From the NCBI GenBank assembly GCA_027592755.1, contig JAQCLE010000018.1, forward strand, positions 1-52,020: a DNA stretch of 52,020 nt. The letters are read 5' to 3'. The notes under the pieces are model-generated. The model had not been told where the DNA came from. It searched no databases and worked only from the letters and a program-made list of their open reading frames with translations. Of the stretch, positions 7,566 through 16,696 are shown piece by piece; positions within the stretch are counted from its first letter, which is position 1; the number at the start of each line of letters is the position of its first letter. The position numbers and the translations under genes were made by a program. This DNA comes from Bacteroidota bacterium. Lineage in GTDB: Bacteria; Bacteroidota; Bacteroidia; Cytophagales; Cyclobacteriaceae.

Positions 7566-10500
7566 ATGTCAAGCCATTACCATTTCTGGGATTCACCCAA
7601 CCATCAAGGTTGGCTTGGTAAAATTATAACCATAACCGTATTCGTTGTATGCAATAATTATGCTTCCGCTCAATTTCAAATTGTAGCCGGAGCCAACACC
7701 ATAGATTTTGAAGGTTATGGTGGGGGTGGCTTCACCCAAACTCCGGCGGCTGGAGAATTGGATTCAGATCAATGGGCAGTTGATGAAGGTGATGATCAAA
7801 CTTATGATCTTGATTTCGGTGGTAGTGTAACTACCGGGGCTTTGGCAGGAGGCGGCCCTATTGCTACACCTGGCACTCCGTCGGGGGGGCTATTCAGTGC
7901 TGATCTTGGATCTTCGGATGAAGGTTTCGGTGTTATCATTGATAATTCCTTCTTTAGTAATACGGCTCCTGGTGGTGCTGTATTACTAAAAGTGCAAAAC
8001 AAAACTGGTGGAGTAATCACCGATTTTAATGTTGCTTTCAGCACACTATATTATAACATCTCCAACAAAAATATCAATGTGCAATTTTTCTATAGTACCG
8101 TACAAAACAGTGGATATACCAGTACAGGTTATTCTGTTACATCAGGAACCACCAATGCCTGGACCGCGTTAACTGCTGGGAATGAAAATATTACTGGTCT
8201 CTCAATTGCCGAAGATGGTTACTTTTATTTTAAATGGACTTTCGTTCCAAGTAACTCTGGTCCAGCAGACGCTATCGCACTCAATGATATTGTGATAACA
8301 CCCACCGTTGTTAATCCCTCAACAACCACAACCGTTGTTGCCGGCGCAACTTCTGAACCAGCTTCTTTTTCATCGTTGATCAATACCGTTGGTGCAGCTT
8401 CAGTTAATTTCGATTTTCTTGTGACCGATGACAATGGTAGTGGTGGAGATGCGCTTGAAACCAAGATCAATACAATAACAATTCGACAAGGCACCGGCAA
8501 TGACATAGGAGATTGGTCACAGGCTATTGTTGATGCAGAGTTGGACGATGGAGCCGGACCAACATTTGCTGTAACCAGTATTACCGCAACAACTCTCGTT
8601 TTCCCAGGGATGCCCAATTCTGTTGCCGGAGATATGGGATTTATAGCCGACAATGGAGCTAAAACTTATTCGTTAAAAATTGCCTTAAAAAACCCAACAG
8701 AAGGTACCGTTCCGAACACGTTGGATGGGAGCAATTTTGTTCTGTTGGTAAACAACTCGAGTTTCACCCTGGAAGCGCTTTCTAGTCGTCTAGCCGCAAG
8801 CCAGTCAGTCAATTCCGGATCAACAAATAATGCTGTAGCTGTGGTTGCTACTGAACTACAGTTTAGCAATATCCCTAACAGTGTGGGAGTCGGATTGGGT
8901 TTTAGCCTAACCCTTAGTGCTACGGATACCAATGGGAATGTTGACCTTGATAACTCCGCCTCAGTCACTTTGAGTGAGGATGATGCAGGAGTTTTATCTT
9001 CAGTGACAGGATTATCGCAAACTTTAAGCAGTGGCAGCTTTTCCTGGACTGACCTGATCTATGACGCAGTGGGTATTTTTCAGATAAGTGGTACCGACGG
9101 CGGTGCACTGACGGATGTCATCACTGGAGATATCCTTGCAGCCCAGGCTTTTAGGAGTGCCAATGCAGGAGGAGGGACCTGGTCAACTGCCGGAGATTGG
9201 GAATTATTTAACGTTGGAACTTCTATGTGGGAAGTATCAGGAGTTTCACCAACCAATGCAGTTGGCCCGATAACTATTCGGAATGGTTTTAATATGACGA
9301 TAACAGCTGGGGTCACTGTAAACCAGGTTGCCATTGAATCCGGCGCTACCTTGAGACATACCGGTGGCACCTTGACCATTTCAGACCTATCCGGGGAAAG
9401 CGATGTTGTCATTGATGGAACTTTTGATTTTGAAAATGGTGCTCCCACAATCAATGCAGGAGCAACAATTGAGGTGAATTCAGGAGGAATTATAGAGGTA
9501 AGCGCTAATTCCGGTACAACGGATAATGTACTGGCCGGATCTACTTCAAGTGGTGACGTTATTTGGAATGATGGAGCAATTTTTAACTGGAATGTGACAA
9601 CTGACTTTGCAGAGGATACCTATTTTCCGGATGCGGCCGCAGGGGTTATCCCAATTTTCAGAATTTCAGGCGCCATAGGAGGTACGAATAATTCCATGAT
9701 ATTAAATGGTTTACTTGAAGCCAACACTGCAGTAACCTGGGGCCAAAATGAAGACAGAACCTTTCGTAATGGCGTTATTGGAACCGGTGATGTTGCTTTT
9801 ACCAATGGCGACATTTTCATTACAGGAGTGACAGCAGTCCTTGGGGGGACCGGCGCTCTAGGTTTAGATGGAACAACTGTGACGATTGGTTCAGGTACAA
9901 CCCTCACAATGATTTCGGACAAAGTAGTCAATAATGGAACTTTAGCTATAGCATCCGGTTCGGTACTTAATTTTCAAGGTTTCGTATTAAGCGGAACTGC
10001 CGGTTTGACACTTTCTAACGGCTCTACTACTGAAACCACCAATACCCTTGGACTTACTACATCAATTGGAGTGTCTGGAACAGAGACTTACGGCACTATA
10101 GCTAACTTCATTTTCGATGGTTCAGCCGCTCAAAACACAAATTTCCCAACTGCAATTACTCAATTGAACAATATAACCATCAACAATTCAGCTGGAGTGA
10201 CTTTAGATCAGGCAATTGCCATTGATGGCACCTTAACCTTAACCAATGGAATTTTCAGTACATCTTCCGGTAATTTGCCAACACTCTCAGCTACGGGCAC
10301 TACAAGCGGTGGCTCCTCGAGCACCTTTGTTGATGGTCCTTTAGGCCAGAACAACTTTAGTGTTAGTACTACCTTTCCAGTTGGCGATGGGGCTGATTAC
10401 AGACCCGTTATTCTTAATCCGGACAATGAATCAGACATGATTGTCGAGCACTTCACCGGAGCACCTTTATCAGGCACACTCGCCGGAGGACTGATGAGTA

Positions 10501-11306
10501 TTTCACCTTTCAGGTATTGGACAATTACCAGGAGTTCAGGCACTGGAAATGTTACAATTACCATAACTTTCGATCCTGGTGAGGAAAACATTGTTGACCT
10601 TAATAATTTAAGGATCGCAAGGCGTGACGTAACGGGACCTACCTGGGAAAATGAAGGACAAACTGCGAATACCAGTACAACAGTGACTGGTTCTGCCAGT
10701 ACATTCAGCGATTACACGCTGGGATCAACTGATACAGCGTTACCTGTTGAACTCATTGCTTTCACCGGGCTGATTACTGAGCGTGGGGAAGCCATTTTGA
10801 ATTGGTCCACTGCCCAGGAAATCAATAATGATTATTTTGAAATACAACGCTCAAGGGATGGCTACGAATTTGAAGTGATTGGTTCAGTTACAGGGGCTGG
10901 AAGCACCGATAGACGAGTCGATTATTCATTTATTGATACACACCCCTACTTTGGGCTCTCCTATTATCGATTAAAACAAGTTGATTTCGATGGCCAATTT
11001 GAGTATTCGAATGTGATCTGGACAAACAATACCTCCTTGCGAGAGGGAATTGAAGTCTCCGTTTTTCCAAATCCTGCAGAATCTTCCAATGTTAATTTGA
11101 GAATTAGCACAGGTGATGAGAACAGTCCAATCGTAGTGAGAATCATTGATTTAGGTGGTAATCTCCTTTTTCACGGGAAATATCTTTTCAATGCATTTGA
11201 GCAGGAATATGCGATCTTATTACCTCCTGGTTTTTCTCCGGGGTTGTATATCGTTTCCGTAGAACAAGGTTATAATTCCGCCAATCTTCGATTACTTATT
11301 CGGTAA
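7566..11306 (+). CDS. large secreted protein with T9SS type A sorting domain
   Basis: 1246-residue cell-surface or secreted protein. An N-terminal hydrophobic segment (about residues 20-36) ending Ala-Ser-Ala-Gln is a signal peptide. The long middle is low-complexity, rich in Gly, Ser, Thr, Asn and Asp, with repeated beta-strand patterns such as 'Gly-Gly-Gly-Thr-Trp-Ser-Thr-Ala-Gly-Asp-Trp', suggesting stacked beta domains. Near residue 1055 comes 'Leu-Pro-Val-Glu-Leu-Ile-Ala-Phe-Thr-Gly', the usual linker before the 'Asn-Trp-Ser-Thr-Ala-Gln-Glu-Ile-Asn-Asn-Asp-Tyr-Phe' Ig-like domain. The last 80 residues are a type A sorting domain with 'Val-Phe-Pro-Asn-Pro-Ala' and 'Gly-Leu-Tyr-Ile-Val', recognised by the type IX secretion system. 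No enzymatic domain is recognised; an adhesin or structural role is the simplest guess. Confidence 0.92.
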   Translation: MSSHYHFWDSPNHQGWLGKIITITVFVVCNNYASAQFQIVAGANTIDFEGYGGGGFTQTPAAGELDSDQWAVDEGDDQTYDLDFGGSVTTGALAGGGPIATPGTPSGGLFSADLGSSDEGFGVIIDNSFFSNTAPGGAVLLKVQNKTGGVITDFNVAFSTLYYNISNKNINVQFFYSTVQNSGYTSTGYSVTSGTTNAWTALTAGNENITGLSIAEDGYFYFKWTFVPSNSGPADAIALNDIVITPTVVNPSTTTTVVAGATSEPASFSSLINTVGAASVNFDFLVTDDNGSGGDALETKINTITIRQGTGNDIGDWSQAIVDAELDDGAGPTFAVTSITATTLVFPGMPNSVAGDMGFIADNGAKTYSLKIALKNPTEGTVPNTLDGSNFVLLVNNSSFTLEALSSRLAASQSVNSGSTNNAVAVVATELQFSNIPNSVGVGLGFSLTLSATDTNGNVDLDNSASVTLSEDDAGVLSSVTGLSQTLSSGSFSWTDLIYDAVGIFQISGTDGGALTDVITGDILAAQAFRSANAGGGTWSTAGDWELFNVGTSMWEVSGVSPTNAVGPITIRNGFNMTITAGVTVNQVAIESGATLRHTGGTLTISDLSGESDVVIDGTFDFENGAPTINAGATIEVNSGGIIEVSANSGTTDNVLAGSTSSGDVIWNDGAIFNWNVTTDFAEDTYFPDAAAGVIPIFRISGAIGGTNNSMILNGLLEANTAVTWGQNEDRTFRNGVIGTGDVAFTNGDIFITGVTAVLGGTGALGLDGTTVTIGSGTTLTMISDKVVNNGTLAIASGSVLNFQGFVLSGTAGLTLSNGSTTETTNTLGLTTSIGVSGTETYGTIANFIFDGSAAQNTNFPTAITQLNNITINNSAGVTLDQAIAIDGTLTLTNGIFSTSSGNLPTLSATGTTSGGSSSTFVDGPLGQNNFSVSTTFPVGDGADYRPVILNPDNESDMIVEHFTGAPLSGTLAGGLMSISPFRYWTITRSSGTGNVTITITFDPGEENIVDLNNLRIARRDVTGPTWENEGQTANTSTTVTGSASTFSDYTLGSTDTALPVELIAFTGLITERGEAILNWSTAQEINNDYFEIQRSRDGYEFEVIGSVTGAGSTDRRVDYSFIDTHPYFGLSYYRLKQVDFDGQFEYSNVIWTNNTSLREGIEVSVFPNPAESSNVNLRISTGDENSPIVVRIIDLGGNLLFHGKYLFNAFEQEYAILLPPGFSPGLYIVSVEQGYNSANLRLLIR

Positions 11307-11330
11307 TTTTCAAAGAGCTCCAACCAACCC

Positions 11331-11355
11331 TTTGTTGGTGTTCTTCACCAACAAA
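11331..11355. repeat. GGTG/CACC REP-like hairpin 1
   Basis: Ten-base perfect arms (TTTGTTGGTG and its complement) around TTCTT, 25 bp after the T9SS gene stop. Pairs with an inverted copy at 11429. The loop-proximal GGTG/CACC is shared with hairpins at 18557, 19162 and 31059. It could also serve as a transcription terminator, but no T-run follows. Confidence 0.8.
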
Positions 11356-11428
11356 ATAACTAATAAGCAGGATAAAACTGAATGAGAAGCATTGGGATTT
11401 TTTAGTGCACCATGATGATAGGAATATG

Positions 11429-11453
11429 CATGTTGGTGAAGAACACCAACATG
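11429..11453. repeat. GGTG/CACC REP-like hairpin 2 (inverted copy)
   Basis: Ten-base perfect arms (CATGTTGGTG and its complement) around AAGAA. The loop is the exact reverse complement of the loop of the hairpin at 11331, so this is the same element in opposite orientation about 70 bp away, the arrangement of a BIME-type REP doublet. The rest of the gene-free interval 11307-11752 holds one CTAAGC hairpin (11613) and AT-rich sequence. Confidence 0.8.
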
Positions 11454-11612
11454 GGCTTTAGTTTATTAATACTTTGTTTCTACCGGTTGTCAAGTAATTT
11501 TTTTTTCTATGTAGGAAATTGAATTGTCATCGATAAAGACATCCCGGCAAAGGGCCAAGAAGTTATTCATCAGGGTAGTGGCCTATGTCTACCTTGTCAA
11601 CATTGCTTTTAA

Positions 11613-11636
11613 GTCACTAAGCGGGAGCTTAGCGAC
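11613..11636. repeat. CTAAGC hairpin repeat, copy 3
   Basis: GTCACTAAGC (11613-11622) and GCTTAGCGAC (11627-11636) around GGGA, one mismatch. The preceding 35 bases resemble those before the copy at 6094 (both read GTCTACCTT..., then GCTTTTAA), so the repeated unit is longer than the hairpin. Confidence 0.75.
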
Positions 11637-11752
11637 AACTCAAGCAGCCCTTGGTGTTTTTCCAAACAGTGTTGAAGATTAATCGTAATTACACTTGCTG
11701 ACAAGCCTCAATTTTTATTAGATTTAACCAATTATTTATAATCTCTAAAAAT

Positions 11753-12292
11753 ATGAAAAACCAAACTTTCACCAGCTTACTTCTAATTGTTTTAGTCATC
11801 ATGTCCGCATGCTCTGCTTCCAAAAAATTTGATTTTGCCGATGCTTACAAATTCAGTCACCATCGGTATCAGAAAACTGAACAAGAAAAGCCCGAACCTG
11901 TCGAAGAGCAAATCCTTTCGGCCTCTGTTTCTGAGGAGTCTCCTATTGTTAAAAATACTGTTTCATCCGTCGCGACATCTGCAAATGTGACTCCTGTTAA
12001 AACCTGGACAAAGGCAGAAAAAAAAGAGATCAGGAAAGAAATTAAGGAAGAAATCAAAAAAGTGAGATCCGAAATAAAAGAAATCAAAAAGGAAAATATT
12101 TCCAATTCACCGGATATGCAATCCAAGAAAGCTACTCAAGGTCTTGATGGAAAAGTTTATATAGGTACCGTTATAGCCTTAGCAGGTTTGGTCTTATTGA
12201 TTCTTGGAGTAGCATCCCCCGTTGGCTCTTTGGCCGTAGTTGTGGGTCTCGTATTTATTGTTTGGGGCCTGATCCAACAAGGGAGCATTTAA
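11753..12292 (+). CDS. putative lipoprotein with C-terminal membrane segments
   Basis: 179 residues. The N-terminus is a lipoprotein signal: hydrophobic 'Leu-Leu-Leu-Ile-Val-Leu-Val-Ile-Met-Ser-Ala-Cys' with the lipobox Cys at about residue 20. The middle (about 85-115) is a Lys/Glu-rich heptad-like helix. The last 45 residues form one long or two short hydrophobic segments with Gly-rich turns ('Gly-Thr-Val-Ile-Ala-Leu-Ala-Gly-Leu-Val-Leu'). This layout, a lipid anchor plus a membrane-inserted tail, is seen in small Bacteroidota lipoproteins of unknown function. The next gene starts directly after its stop codon, so they may be one transcript. Confidence 0.75.
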   Translation: MKNQTFTSLLLIVLVIMSACSASKKFDFADAYKFSHHRYQKTEQEKPEPVEEQILSASVSEESPIVKNTVSSVATSANVTPVKTWTKAEKKEIRKEIKEEIKKVRSEIKEIKKENISNSPDMQSKKATQGLDGKVYIGTVIALAGLVLLILGVASPVGSLAVVVGLVFIVWGLIQQGSI

Positions 12293-12766
12293 TTGGAGGG
12301 TCATTTAAAGGTTATTCAATCATTCTACCAGGCGTTCAAAGATCATGATGTTGAGTCGATGGTTCAGCATTATGATTTGAATGTTCGATTTCATGATCCT
12401 GCCTTCGGACACCTGGAAGGCAGTGACGCAAGTAATATGTGGCGCATGCTTATTGAACGTGGTCAGAATAACTTTCAGATTGAATACTCAGACATCCGAA
12501 GCATTGGTGATAAGGTGGCCGCCCATTGGGAAGCCAAATATCCATTTTCAAAAACCGGCAGGATGGTACATAATAAAATAGACGCGGAATTTGAATTTGT
12601 TGGTGATAAAATCATTCAACACATTGACACATTTAATTTTTGGAAATGGTCATCCATTGCGCTGGGAACACCAGGAATGTTACTCGGTTGGTCTCCCATT
12701 GTTAAGGGCAAGGTCAGAAGGCAGTGTTTGCTTCTTTTATCCAACTACACTCATAAGCCCAAATAG
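12293..12766 (+). CDS. SnoaL-like / NTF2-family protein
   Basis: 157 residues in the NTF2 cone fold: N-terminal helix 'Val-Ile-Gln-Ser-Phe-Tyr-Gln-Ala-Phe-Lys-Asp-His-Asp', then 'Tyr-Asp-Leu-Asn-Val-Arg-Phe-His-Asp-Pro-Ala-Phe-Gly' and the strand 'His-Trp-Glu-Ala-Lys-Tyr-Pro-Phe'. It matches stress-associated SnoaL-like proteins that bind small molecules or act as isomerases. The only start in frame near the N-terminal helix is the TTG at 12293, immediately after the stop of the preceding lipoprotein gene, so translation may depend on coupling. Substrate unknown. Confidence 0.75.
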   Translation: MEGHLKVIQSFYQAFKDHDVESMVQHYDLNVRFHDPAFGHLEGSDASNMWRMLIERGQNNFQIEYSDIRSIGDKVAAHWEAKYPFSKTGRMVHNKIDAEFEFVGDKIIQHIDTFNFWKWSSIALGTPGMLLGWSPIVKGKVRRQCLLLLSNYTHKPK

Positions 12767-12814
12767 CCTTAAATATTCATATATTCGTAGATTAATCATT
12801 ATTTGAGAATAGGT

Positions 12815-13489
12815 ATGTGGAAAGTAATAAAGTACTCTCTGATAGTTCTTTTTTTATACACACTCGTTGGGAATGTTCTGCACCGGTTGGTATTTCCACA
12901 ACCAATTCCCGATTATGAGGAGTATTTTAAGAAGGATATGGTTTTTGAAAACCAATGGGAAGGTTTTTCACAAAAGATCATCAAACTGGATGGTAATAAA
13001 GTCTTTACCGAGTTGATGATTAAACCCCTGGCTGATGGCCCTCCCCTTCACTCACATACCACTTTTTCAGAGACATTTGAAGTAAAAAGAGGGCAATTGA
13101 CTGTCATCATGGGTAAGGATACTGTTATTTTGACCCGGGGAAAGGCTTTAACAGTTCCTCTTGGAATCCCTCACAAGCCTTTCAACCAAACAGATAAGGT
13201 AGTGGTTGTGGGAGGATCAAAGAGTTTTTTGCCAGTCGATTTTGCTTATTCGCTTTCGCGGTTTTATGGGTTTCTTGAGGAGGACCAGGCCAATACGAAG
13301 CCACCCAAAATGTTCCTTGAACTTGCCATCCTGCAATCACACTTTGATAGCGAGTTGAAAAGCATGCCAGGTTACATGCAGACTATTTTTGGTTGGATAC
13401 TGGCACCTGCGGCCAGGCTGGCAGGATACAACATTTACCAGGAAAAATACGCTCCTATTCCCCTGAAGGATTCACAGTTCTGGAATTGA
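12815..13489 (+). CDS. membrane-anchored cupin-domain protein
   Basis: About 224 residues from ATG 12815 (a TTG at 12803 is an alternative). An N-terminal transmembrane helix (about residues 5-20) anchors the protein. A cupin barrel follows with the metal-binding motif 'Pro-Pro-Leu-His-Ser-His' and later 'Glu-Thr-Phe-Glu-Val-Lys-Arg-Gly' (first cupin motif) and 'Val-Pro-Leu-Gly-Ile-Pro-His-Lys-Pro' (second). The His-X-His, Glu and second His are all present, so metal binding is likely. The reaction is unknown. The following aldo/keto reductase is convergent. Confidence 0.78.
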   Translation: MWKVIKYSLIVLFLYTLVGNVLHRLVFPQPIPDYEEYFKKDMVFENQWEGFSQKIIKLDGNKVFTELMIKPLADGPPLHSHTTFSETFEVKRGQLTVIMGKDTVILTRGKALTVPLGIPHKPFNQTDKVVVVGGSKSFLPVDFAYSLSRFYGFLEEDQANTKPPKMFLELAILQSHFDSELKSMPGYMQTIFGWILAPAARLAGYNIYQEKYAPIPLKDSQFWN

Positions 13490-13496
13490 GGTCCTG

Positions 13497-14426
13497 TCAC
13501 AGCGAGTCGAATAACTGTTCCATTTTCTTTCTCGCAGCAGTATCAGGCAGGCTACCCATCGCGGCCCCAAAGTTATCCGTTAAATATTTGGGCTTGGCTG
13601 TACCTGGAATGGCACATGTTACTGCCGGATGAGATACAATGTATTTCAAGAAAAACTGTCCCCAGCTTTTTATATCGAAGTCTGCTGCCCATTCTGGAAG
13701 CGTCATATCCCCAACCTTATCGAACAGTCGACCCCGACCGTATGGCAGATTGATCAAAACAGCCATACCGCGATCTGCAGCAAGGGGCAATATTTTGTTC
13801 GCCGCTGTTCTGTCATCCAATGAGTAATTGATCTGTATAAAATCTAAAGTCTCCTTCTTCATCATAGCTTCAAAATCAGTATACTGGCGTTGATTGGATG
13901 TACTCGCCCCAACATAACGTATTCTTCCCGACTGCTTCCATTCCCTGACTACGGGCATCACATTATCAAAACCCATCAGGTTATGAATTTGCATGAGGTC
14001 TATCTTGTCCGTTTTCAGTCTTGAAAATGATCTCTCCATTTCGGCAATACCGTCAGCTTTTTCTTGTTGTCTCACCTTAGTTGCGAAAAATAAATCCTGT
14101 CTATTGCCAATTTCCGAAACCAGATCTCCTACTACTTCTTCCGCTTTACCATAAGAAGAGGCTGTATCCACCAGCTTTCCACCCAACTTGGGAAATTGCT
14201 TCAAAACATCCCGCAACGGGGTGCGCTCCTCTTCAGATGTCCCCACATCATAACGACGCGAAGTGCCAATCCCCACAACAGGAATCTGTTCTCCTGAAGA
14301 AGGAATAGCCTTGGATATTATTTTCTGAATCAAAAAATCCGATGCCGATAATGGAAGTGACGAAATGGAAAGTGTTGCACTTGCTCCCAATGTTGTCTTA
14401 ACAAAATGTCTTCTCGATGTTATCAT
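13497..14426 (-). CDS. Tat-exported aldo/keto reductase
   Basis: About 309 residues from ATG 14426, chosen because it is followed by 'Ser-Arg-Arg-His-Phe-Val-Lys-Thr', a twin-arginine signal; the frame is open to 14483. After the signal the AKR barrel shows the tetrad positions: Asp and Tyr in 'Val-Asp-Thr-Ala-Ser-Ser-Tyr-Gly', Lys in 'Phe-Ala-Thr-Lys-Val', and His in 'Met-Gln-Ile-His-Asn'. It should reduce carbonyl substrates with a nicotinamide cofactor. Export through Tat means it folds with its cofactor in the cytoplasm before transport. Substrate unknown. The C-terminal end meets the cupin gene from the other strand at an 8-bp gap. Confidence 0.85.
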   Translation of the reverse strand: MITSRRHFVKTTLGASATLSISSLPLSASDFLIQKIISKAIPSSGEQIPVVGIGTSRRYDVGTSEEERTPLRDVLKQFPKLGGKLVDTASSYGKAEEVVGDLVSEIGNRQDLFFATKVRQQEKADGIAEMERSFSRLKTDKIDLMQIHNLMGFDNVMPVVREWKQSGRIRYVGASTSNQRQYTDFEAMMKKETLDFIQINYSLDDRTAANKILPLAADRGMAVLINLPYGRGRLFDKVGDMTLPEWAADFDIKSWGQFFLKYIVSHPAVTCAIPGTAKPKYLTDNFGAAMGSLPDTAARKKMEQLFDSL

Positions 14427-14497
14427 GGTTCTATAATTCGGTTCAAGACTAAAGTAAGAAATGATTCCAATCAAAGCCAGCAAGCTTTGATGACTGG

Positions 14498-15775
14498 TTA
14501 TTCGAATTCAACAGTTGAGCTTTTCTTGTCATAGAATTTACCCATGAATATGCCCACTCCTGCCCATATCGCAGCAATTACAGCACCAATGATACCGACA
14601 GCAGCAAAACCCAACCCCAGTCCCTCAGTCAATCCTGTAAAAAACCAGGCAGTGATAGTATCCCCACCCCGGTAAACCACTACATCTATTACAGGTTTTG
14701 CTTTGAATCTGGTTTCCTTATCTACCTCAGTAAAAAGCATCTCCCGTGCTGGTCGGGTAACCGCGTAGCTTCCTGCACGACGTATAACCTGAAGCGCCAG
14801 TAACACTGTGATTATTGGTGCAAAAGCAAGTATCAGCATTCCCGCACACACCAGGATCGGCATAGACGCCAGGGTAAGCCCTACGCCAAATTTTTTAACA
14901 ATTCTACCTGTGGCAAAAAAGGCTATTCCGAATGTCAGCACATTTACGAGCCAGTCAATGCTACCAAGTATTTGAGTACGGGTTGCCCTATCATATACCT
15001 CAAGCAGGTTCTTCTGCTCAAAATATACAAACGAACCTATCATCGTATAGAGGAGAATAAAAACACCGATTGCCAAAAGATAAGGATCGGTCAAAAATAA
15101 CCGGAAGCCAGCAAATGGATTACCACCAATTTTTATAGCGCTGAGATCAGCCTTAACATCTTCATTATGTAATTCTGTAGTTTTTAACTTTGCCAGATAG
15201 AAAATGATAGGGACTGGTACTATTAATAAAAATGCTGCGATCAACATTAAAATCTCTGTACCAATTATCCCTGTTAATATCGCTGGTATCATTGGGCCAA
15301 TAAGCGCCCCGGCACTAGCGCCGGCAGCAATAATTGCGAATAATCTTTTTGCCTGATCCTTGTTGAAGATATCTGACATAAAACTCCAGAATACTGAAAT
15401 GTGGAACATACTGAATACGCTGATCCAGACGTAAAACGATTTGTCAACTAAATCCCGATCAGTAATCGAGGAACTCAGATAAAAAAAGATAAAAGTTGCA
15501 GCAAAAAATGCATATATGCTGGGTACAAGGATTTTGAATTTCACCCTGGAGACTACAAAACCATATAAAGCAACTACGGCAGCACTGATAAAGAAATTCA
15601 AGGTCCAAAGGGAACTTACTTCCGAATCTGACCAATCGCTGGCCATTGCATCCCGAACCGGGCGCAGGATGTAATAGGAAGCCATTAATATAAAAACAAA
15701 TAAAAAAGATAGGATGGTCGATTTAAATTCGTTGGGTTCAATATCTGCAAGGCTTTTGAAAATTCGCTTGATCAT
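14498..15775 (-). CDS. NTP/NDP translocase-like MFS membrane protein
   Basis: 425 residues with about 11-12 transmembrane helices. The opening 'Glu-Leu/Phe-Lys...Phe-Leu-Phe-Val-Phe-Ile-Leu-Met-Ala-Ser-Tyr-Tyr-Ile-Leu-Arg-Pro-Val-Arg-Asp' is the signature of proteins related to bacterial and plastid ATP/ADP translocases (TLC/Npt family), and 'Arg-Arg-Ala-Gly-Ser-Tyr-Ala-Val-Thr-Arg-Pro-Ala-Arg-Glu' later is also typical. Free-living Bacteroidota carry such homologues without being energy parasites, so transport of nucleotides is not certain. Starts 86 bp from the divergently ordered upstream methyltransferase stop and follows it on the same strand. Confidence 0.8.
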   Translation of the reverse strand: MIKRIFKSLADIEPNEFKSTILSFLFVFILMASYYILRPVRDAMASDWSDSEVSSLWTLNFFISAAVVALYGFVVSRVKFKILVPSIYAFFAATFIFFYLSSSITDRDLVDKSFYVWISVFSMFHISVFWSFMSDIFNKDQAKRLFAIIAAGASAGALIGPMIPAILTGIIGTEILMLIAAFLLIVPVPIIFYLAKLKTTELHNEDVKADLSAIKIGGNPFAGFRLFLTDPYLLAIGVFILLYTMIGSFVYFEQKNLLEVYDRATRTQILGSIDWLVNVLTFGIAFFATGRIVKKFGVGLTLASMPILVCAGMLILAFAPIITVLLALQVIRRAGSYAVTRPAREMLFTEVDKETRFKAKPVIDVVVYRGGDTITAWFFTGLTEGLGLGFAAVGIIGAVIAAIWAGVGIFMGKFYDKKSSTVEFE

Positions 15776-15861
15776 GATGGTCTCTTAATTGATTCTTTGC
15801 TGAAATATACGCGATCTCAATCAACCTAACTTACCGTTTATAAATCTGTGTATGATAATGA

Positions 15862-16548
15862 TCAAATCCGCTTTTCGATAAATTTGATCAGCGTAAGCAT
15901 CAGGCGGATATCCTCAGCGCTTGCCGTCATAAGTCTGTCTTTCAGTCGTTGGTAAAGACTCGGCTGACGATTTACTTCAAGTTTATCGAGAAGTGCAATT
16001 GCTCTCTTCTTTATTGCCTTATGTTCGGTATCACCTATGAATTCTGGTGCCTCAATGTCTATGTCAATATTCAGTTGAGATAGCTCATAAGCGAAGATCA
16101 GCACTGCTTGTGCAAGATTGAGTGATGGATATGTTGTTGCCATTGGAACAGAACTGACAAGATCGCACAAATCCAATTGTTCATTGGTTAGTCCATGCTC
16201 TTCACTGCCAAAAACCAGCGCAATATTAACGAGTGATCCCTCCTTCTTCAGGATGAGCTCGAGAAGGTCACTCACTTCAAAAATATCATGTCTCGATGTA
16301 CGTTTCTTCGCACTCGTGCCGATCGAAAAATCAATATCATTCAATGCTGAGGATATTGAATCAAATGTTATAGCCTTTTCGAGAATATCATGAGATGCAT
16401 ATCCGGTAGTCCTTGCTCCTTTTGACAAATGATCGCAGCAATTAACCAACCTCAGCTTGTCGAATCCCATGGTTTTGATAGCCCTTGCTACAAAGCCAAC
16501 ATTCTCTGGAACGGCTGCTTCAACCAATATAAAGTGGACCTGGATCAT
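15862..16548 (-). CDS. TrmJ-like SpoU-class RNA 2'-O-methyltransferase
   Basis: 228 residues. The N-terminal SPOUT domain starts 'Phe-Ile-Leu-Val-Glu-Ala-Ala-Val-Pro-Glu-Asn-Val-Gly-Phe-Val-Ala-Arg-Ala', followed by 'Leu-Val-Phe-Gly-Ser-Glu-Glu-His-Gly-Leu' and 'Ser-Leu-Asn-Leu-Ala-Gln-Ala-Val', the three motifs that build the trefoil-knot S-adenosylmethionine site. The C-terminal helical stretch (about 165-228) fits the TrmJ-type dimer extension. Likely methylates a ribose in tRNA or rRNA. TrmJ itself acts on tRNA position 32, but target assignment by sequence alone is uncertain. Confidence 0.85.
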   Translation of the reverse strand: MIQVHFILVEAAVPENVGFVARAIKTMGFDKLRLVNCCDHLSKGARTTGYASHDILEKAITFDSISSALNDIDFSIGTSAKKRTSRHDIFEVSDLLELILKKEGSLVNIALVFGSEEHGLTNEQLDLCDLVSSVPMATTYPSLNLAQAVLIFAYELSQLNIDIDIEAPEFIGDTEHKAIKKRAIALLDKLEVNRQPSLYQRLKDRLMTASAEDIRLMLTLIKFIEKRI

Positions 16549-16696
16549 GTTCTGCTAAAATAGTTTTGAAAAATCAGAGCCTTCATTAAATGGCCAATTA
16601 AACCAGTCAGCTTAGAGTGGATAGGTAAATTCGAATGATTGAACTATTTTGACCAAAAGAATTTCCAAACCAAACCGATAAACTGATTTCATCATT

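Noticed and set aside
8225-8653. Long minus-strand ORF antisense to the T9SS gene (others at 7802, 8666, 9080 and 9620)
   Set aside because: Shadow frames of a Gly/Thr-rich gene; no family pattern, no start context, and the plus-strand frame is clearly the coding one.
14427-14483. Upstream Met extension of the aldo/keto reductase
   Set aside because: The twin-arginine signal starts at ATG 14426; a 19-residue hydrophobic extension before it would disrupt a normal Tat signal.
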